From JBCCQH01 sp039024435 (GTDB lineage: Bacteria; Bacteroidota; Bacteroidia; J057; JADKCL01), in assembly GCA_039024435.1 (NCBI GenBank), contig JBCCQH010000137.1:1-16407 (forward strand): DNA of 16,407 bases, written 5' to 3'. The notes under the pieces were generated by a model. It made no database searches, was not told the origin of the DNA, and saw only the letters and a list, made by a program, of their open reading frames with translations. The position numbers were made by a program, and so were the translations under genes. The first letter of the stretch is position 1. Every line of letters begins with the position of its first letter. Of this stretch, positions 15,001 to 16,407 are shown piece by piece.

Positions 15001-15659
15001 CGGGTGTAGCGCCAGTAGGTTTCGATGCGCGGATGGTAGACATCATTCGCACAGTTTCCGGTGAGGTTGCCGTGGTTGTACCATTCGCAAGGCGAACCCA
15101 AGCGGTAGTCCAGCGTCTGGTAGGGCTGGCCGTCGCAGCGGAGGTCGTCGTCGTCGCGCAAGCCCAGGCAATTGCCGAACAGGGTAGCCCCACAGCAGAA
15201 GTTCAGGTCAAAGGCGCACCGCGTGCCCCCACAACCGATATTCGCGACCTGGTCCGGACTTTCGTCTTCCCAGGCATCCAAGCGAATTTCCATGAATTGC
15301 GGCACCTGCGGTGAGGCGTAGGTGTAATTGAAAAGAACCGTGTTCCAGTCGTTCAGCGGCAACTGGTAAGATTCGGTGAGGCAGCCCGAACCCGGACCCC
15401 AACTGGGGTTGGTGACATTGTCCAAATCGGCCGCGTCGCGCATCCACACGTAGTAGGTGAGGTCATCCGGCTGCCCGACCAAACCGAAAAATCCGATGTC
15501 GGTTTCCGAGAAGGTAAGGTTGAATTCATGCAGACGGCCTTGCAGTTGGATGGGGCCGTCGTTGTAAGTTTGCGCCGAAACAAAGTCCGGCAGGGAAATG
15601 AGCAAAATGATGAGGGCTGCGCTGAACAGCCTCCCGGGGGTGATAAAGTTTTGACCCAT
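11748..15659 (-). CDS. Giant secreted repeat protein with T9SS type B sorting domain
   Basis: 1303 residues from the ATG at 15659. I chose this Met over one 24 codons upstream because it opens a proper signal peptide: MGQNFITPGR, a hydrophobic stretch, then DFVSA before Gln. The N-terminal ~320 residues contain several Cys and, from about 14999 down to 14640, a PPC-like region (DLCTNAIQFGNI, GQDVVYEIQVANP, GTYYIVVEG). Twelve ~72-residue Ig/PKD-like repeats follow (12042-14624). The end, with FVPNVFSPNDDGINDFFEV and YDRWGKLQY, is the gliding-motility-associated (CHU_C, type B) C-terminal domain. Such proteins pass the inner membrane by Sec and the outer membrane by T9SS and act as surface adhesins, matrix or secreted proteins. 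No catalytic domain is seen. The lipoprotein gene lies 110 nt upstream, and a strong hairpin follows the stop. Confidence 0.93.
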   Translation of the reverse strand: MGQNFITPGRLFSAALIILLISLPDFVSAQTYNDGPIQLQGRLHEFNLTFSETDIGFFGLVGQPDDLTYYVWMRDAADLDNVTNPSWGPGSGCLTESYQLPLNDWNTVLFNYTYASPQVPQFMEIRLDAWEDESPDQVANIGCGGTRCAFDLNFCCGATLFGNCLGLRDDDDLRCDGQPYQTLDYRLGSPCEWYNHGNLTGNCANDVYHPRIETYWRYTRGDLCTNAIQFGNINPGFAPITHFNSNECYTNQVAYTGGGQDVVYEIQVANPIGINVNTCGTGSASTDVLILDNTCSIIFSNSGGCGSGADLTAALCIPGTYYIVVEGRLGDTGTFTLELQEDPSAVVDADAGPDVSVCSGQGVSIGAIAPSFPAFGGTPPYVYNWVPNTFLTSNTDSITTAFPPTTTDYVLEVTDASGCVARDTVTVTVNPGPNVNIGPDLTVCPGTPVFFNAGPGYSAYFWNTGSFNQTITVNQPGTYIAVATDLAGCIGRDTAVLSNFPISNVNIGPDTSICLGTSITLSAGTGFNLYNWSTTASTPTIPVSIGGNYQVTVTDVNGCEARDSIVVEIDSLPIPNLPATVTVCPGDDAVLNPGAGYPGYNWAPTPNINQILITNQTGSYTVTVTDGNGCEGIATTTVTNFAGPAPFNISAPSSFLCDGSSMVLTANAGGAISGYTWSTGSQTNTATITQAGDYFLTVTTSDGCEYYDTVSIGSQPQPVVELGPDTTICQGSQLVLNGPAGPNFNYIWSTGGTGQTEVVTTPQLVYLTVTNGLTNCTDFDSVNVAVVPSPTPTPLTNQLICQGDSVLLDPGGGFTGYSWNTLANSQVIWVSQSGTYEVTVTNAAGCEAVTSMNLTVLPAPTVSIAGGGQGCENSSLFLEADPGFATYQWSNGHPGRVVNALASGTYTVTATDVNGCQAVASQVVTINPLPVVDLGPTDTLCDGATIDLDAGPGFVSYAWSNSGTNQIETISSTGTYTVTVTDANGCQNTSSIDIIASTTAPVDLPPTITICDRGSILLDAGPDYIAYNWTGGGMSMDQFLLVDQPGVYSVTVVDQFGCSSTDDVTVIADGVVPLDFLADTMFLCPNDQLILDAGDQWLFYVWDGSVEDQYLVVNTPGDHDVVVTDANGCRFSDMVTVVLETPPTLDLGPLRNICPEETLTVDAGPGFDSYLWSNGATTQTIEVTGPGEFAVTTTYRSCTLTDATAIGDDCPGQLFVPNVFSPNDDGINDFFEVTYVNMEYLEIFIYDRWGKLQYTSMDKNFRWNGTTSSGRFLPEGVFYYVITYKLATSEFEEETKGTVTIIR
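12042..14624 (-). repeat. Twelve tandem ~72-residue Ig/PKD-like repeats (protein level)
   Basis: Each unit follows the same plan: a start like LGPDTTICQGS, then LDAGPGF, YxWSTG, a TITV-type strand, PGTYxVTVTD, NGC and a DTVTVxV strand. By reading I count twelve units, and each has one Cys near its start (…IC.G…) and one in the NGC motif, so each can form one disulfide. The first unit is longer (about 83 residues). The DNA units have diverged, so this is an old protein repeat rather than a recent DNA expansion. Confidence 0.88.
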
Positions 15660-15769
15660 AAGCAGCTTTTTTGTCCTACACCTCTGTAAATATAAAATAA
15701 TATTCAGAATTTTAATATGCACGCATTTCATGGCTTTGGCGGATCGGGTTCACTTGGGAGAACACAGGG

Positions 15770-16129
15770 CTATTCGACTTTGCGAAAAAAGACTTTGCTG
15801 GAATATCCGTCTTGATCGAGTTGCAGCTTGAGAAAATAATCGCTGATCGAATCGATGAGATAGACTTCCTGGGACTCTGGGGTGACGTAGAGGAGCGAAT
15901 CACCCCGGCGTTGGTATTCGACTTCCACCGTGTCACCGGCGGTGGTCCAGGACTGGACGATGCCGTCCTTGCGAAACACATAATTGGAACCTTTGAACCC
16001 TTTGCCCGCAATCGACTGCCCGTCCCGCGTGATGTCCATCACGAGCCAGCGTCCGACCAAGGGATCGGTTTTGCAGCCACTGAGAGCAAAAAGACCAGAA
16101 AAGAGTAGCAAGTAGCTTAGGATCCGCAT
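15770..16129 (-). CDS. Small lipocalin-like lipoprotein
   Basis: 119 residues from the ATG at 16129. A longer frame begins 18 codons upstream, but only this Met places a lipoprotein signal correctly: MRILSYLLLFSGLFALSGC, with lipobox LSGC and the acylated Cys at 19. The mature part starts KTDPLVGRWLVMD and continues with GSNYVFRKDGIVQSW and short alternating strands to FFRKVE, a pattern typical of small lipocalin-like beta-barrel lipoproteins of Bacteroidota (LxGxW start, FxxDG motif). It is probably anchored to a cell-envelope membrane. The ligand is unknown. It lies 110 nt upstream of the giant T9SS protein on the same strand and may share a transcript with it. Confidence 0.8.
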   Translation of the reverse strand: MRILSYLLLFSGLFALSGCKTDPLVGRWLVMDITRDGQSIAGKGFKGSNYVFRKDGIVQSWTTAGDTVEVEYQRRGDSLLYVTPESQEVYLIDSISDYFLKLQLDQDGYSSKVFFRKVE

Positions 16130-16285
16130 ATTCACATGCAATGATAAAAATATATTCCCCCAATCGCCACCACGGACCGCCACGGATTGCTTGACAATCA
16201 GCGCGAATGACGTCTATAGGATGCTTTGCCGGTGGGAAACTTTTGCTACCTGCAGGATCACGCCCATCTCATACCAAATCGTTTT

Positions 16286-16407
16286 CTAAAGAGTAATTTT
16301 TAGGAAAGGAAACTCAGTCATGCGTTTGATCTTCTCGGGAACTTCCTGCAATTGTCGAAAGGCTATCTCCAGCGTTTCCTCCACCATTTTGATCGACTCG
16401 AACAGTA
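16286..16407 (-). CDS. 3' end of an unidentified gene at the right edge
   Basis: On the minus strand a frame enters from the right edge and stops with TAG at 16286-16288. The 39 visible residues include LFESIKMVEETLEIAFRQLQ and VPEKIKRMTEFPFLKI, an amphipathic helical, charged composition that looks coded. The family is not recognised; the end of a transposase or of a small helical protein are both possible. The other frames in this stretch are interrupted. Positions 16130-16285 between it and the lipoprotein gene show no gene. Confidence 0.45.
   Translation of the reverse strand, partial: LFESIKMVEETLEIAFRQLQEVPEKIKRMTEFPFLKITL

Overview
The window looks like part of a Bacteroidota chromosome, probably a Saprospiria/Lewinella-type organism. 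This is inferred from a giant secreted protein ending in a type IX secretion (T9SS) 'type B' sorting domain, translation starts without clear Shine-Dalgarno sequences, and the moderately high GC of the coding regions. No rRNA, tRNA, CRISPR array or complete transposase gene was found.

Left part (1-3625). The 3' end of a conserved gene of unknown function runs in from the left edge on the + strand. It is followed by a non-coding stretch and a 162-bp MITE-like element (copy A). On the minus strand come a small antitoxin-like gene and a ParE/RelE-like toxin gene that is cut short exactly at the element. A DbpA-like DEAD-box RNA helicase stands alone on the + strand and converges with a DUF6398-like gene.

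Centre (3785-8419, all minus strand). Four tightly packed genes are transcribed in this order: a nucleotidyltransferase-fold protein, a B12-binding radical SAM enzyme, a class I SAM methyltransferase and a second, paralogous B12-binding radical SAM enzyme. Junctions are a 6-nt gap, an 8-nt overlap and a 4-nt ATGA overlap, which indicates one operon. Its product is not recognisable from sequence. I regard it as the best candidate for an undescribed system, possibly modifying a lipid or surface glycan.

Right part (8531-16407, minus strand). Two further copies of the repeat (B and C) lie head to tail between the operon and an upstream polysaccharide gene pair: a Wzz-like chain-length/co-polymerase protein and an O-antigen ligase/polymerase family membrane protein, coupled by a TTGA overlap. 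Upstream of these, past a strong 15-bp stem hairpin, is a ~1300-residue secreted protein with a signal peptide, a PPC-like region, twelve ~72-residue Ig/PKD-like repeats and a T9SS sorting domain. Before it is a small lipocalin-like lipoprotein. The 3' end of another gene enters from the right edge.

Two threads connect the window. One is cell-surface export (T9SS protein, Wzz, ligase, and possibly the radical SAM operon). The other is a small mobile repeat whose terminal repeat GAGGCNGTNTAA supplies an in-frame Glu-Ala-Val-stop to two different genes.
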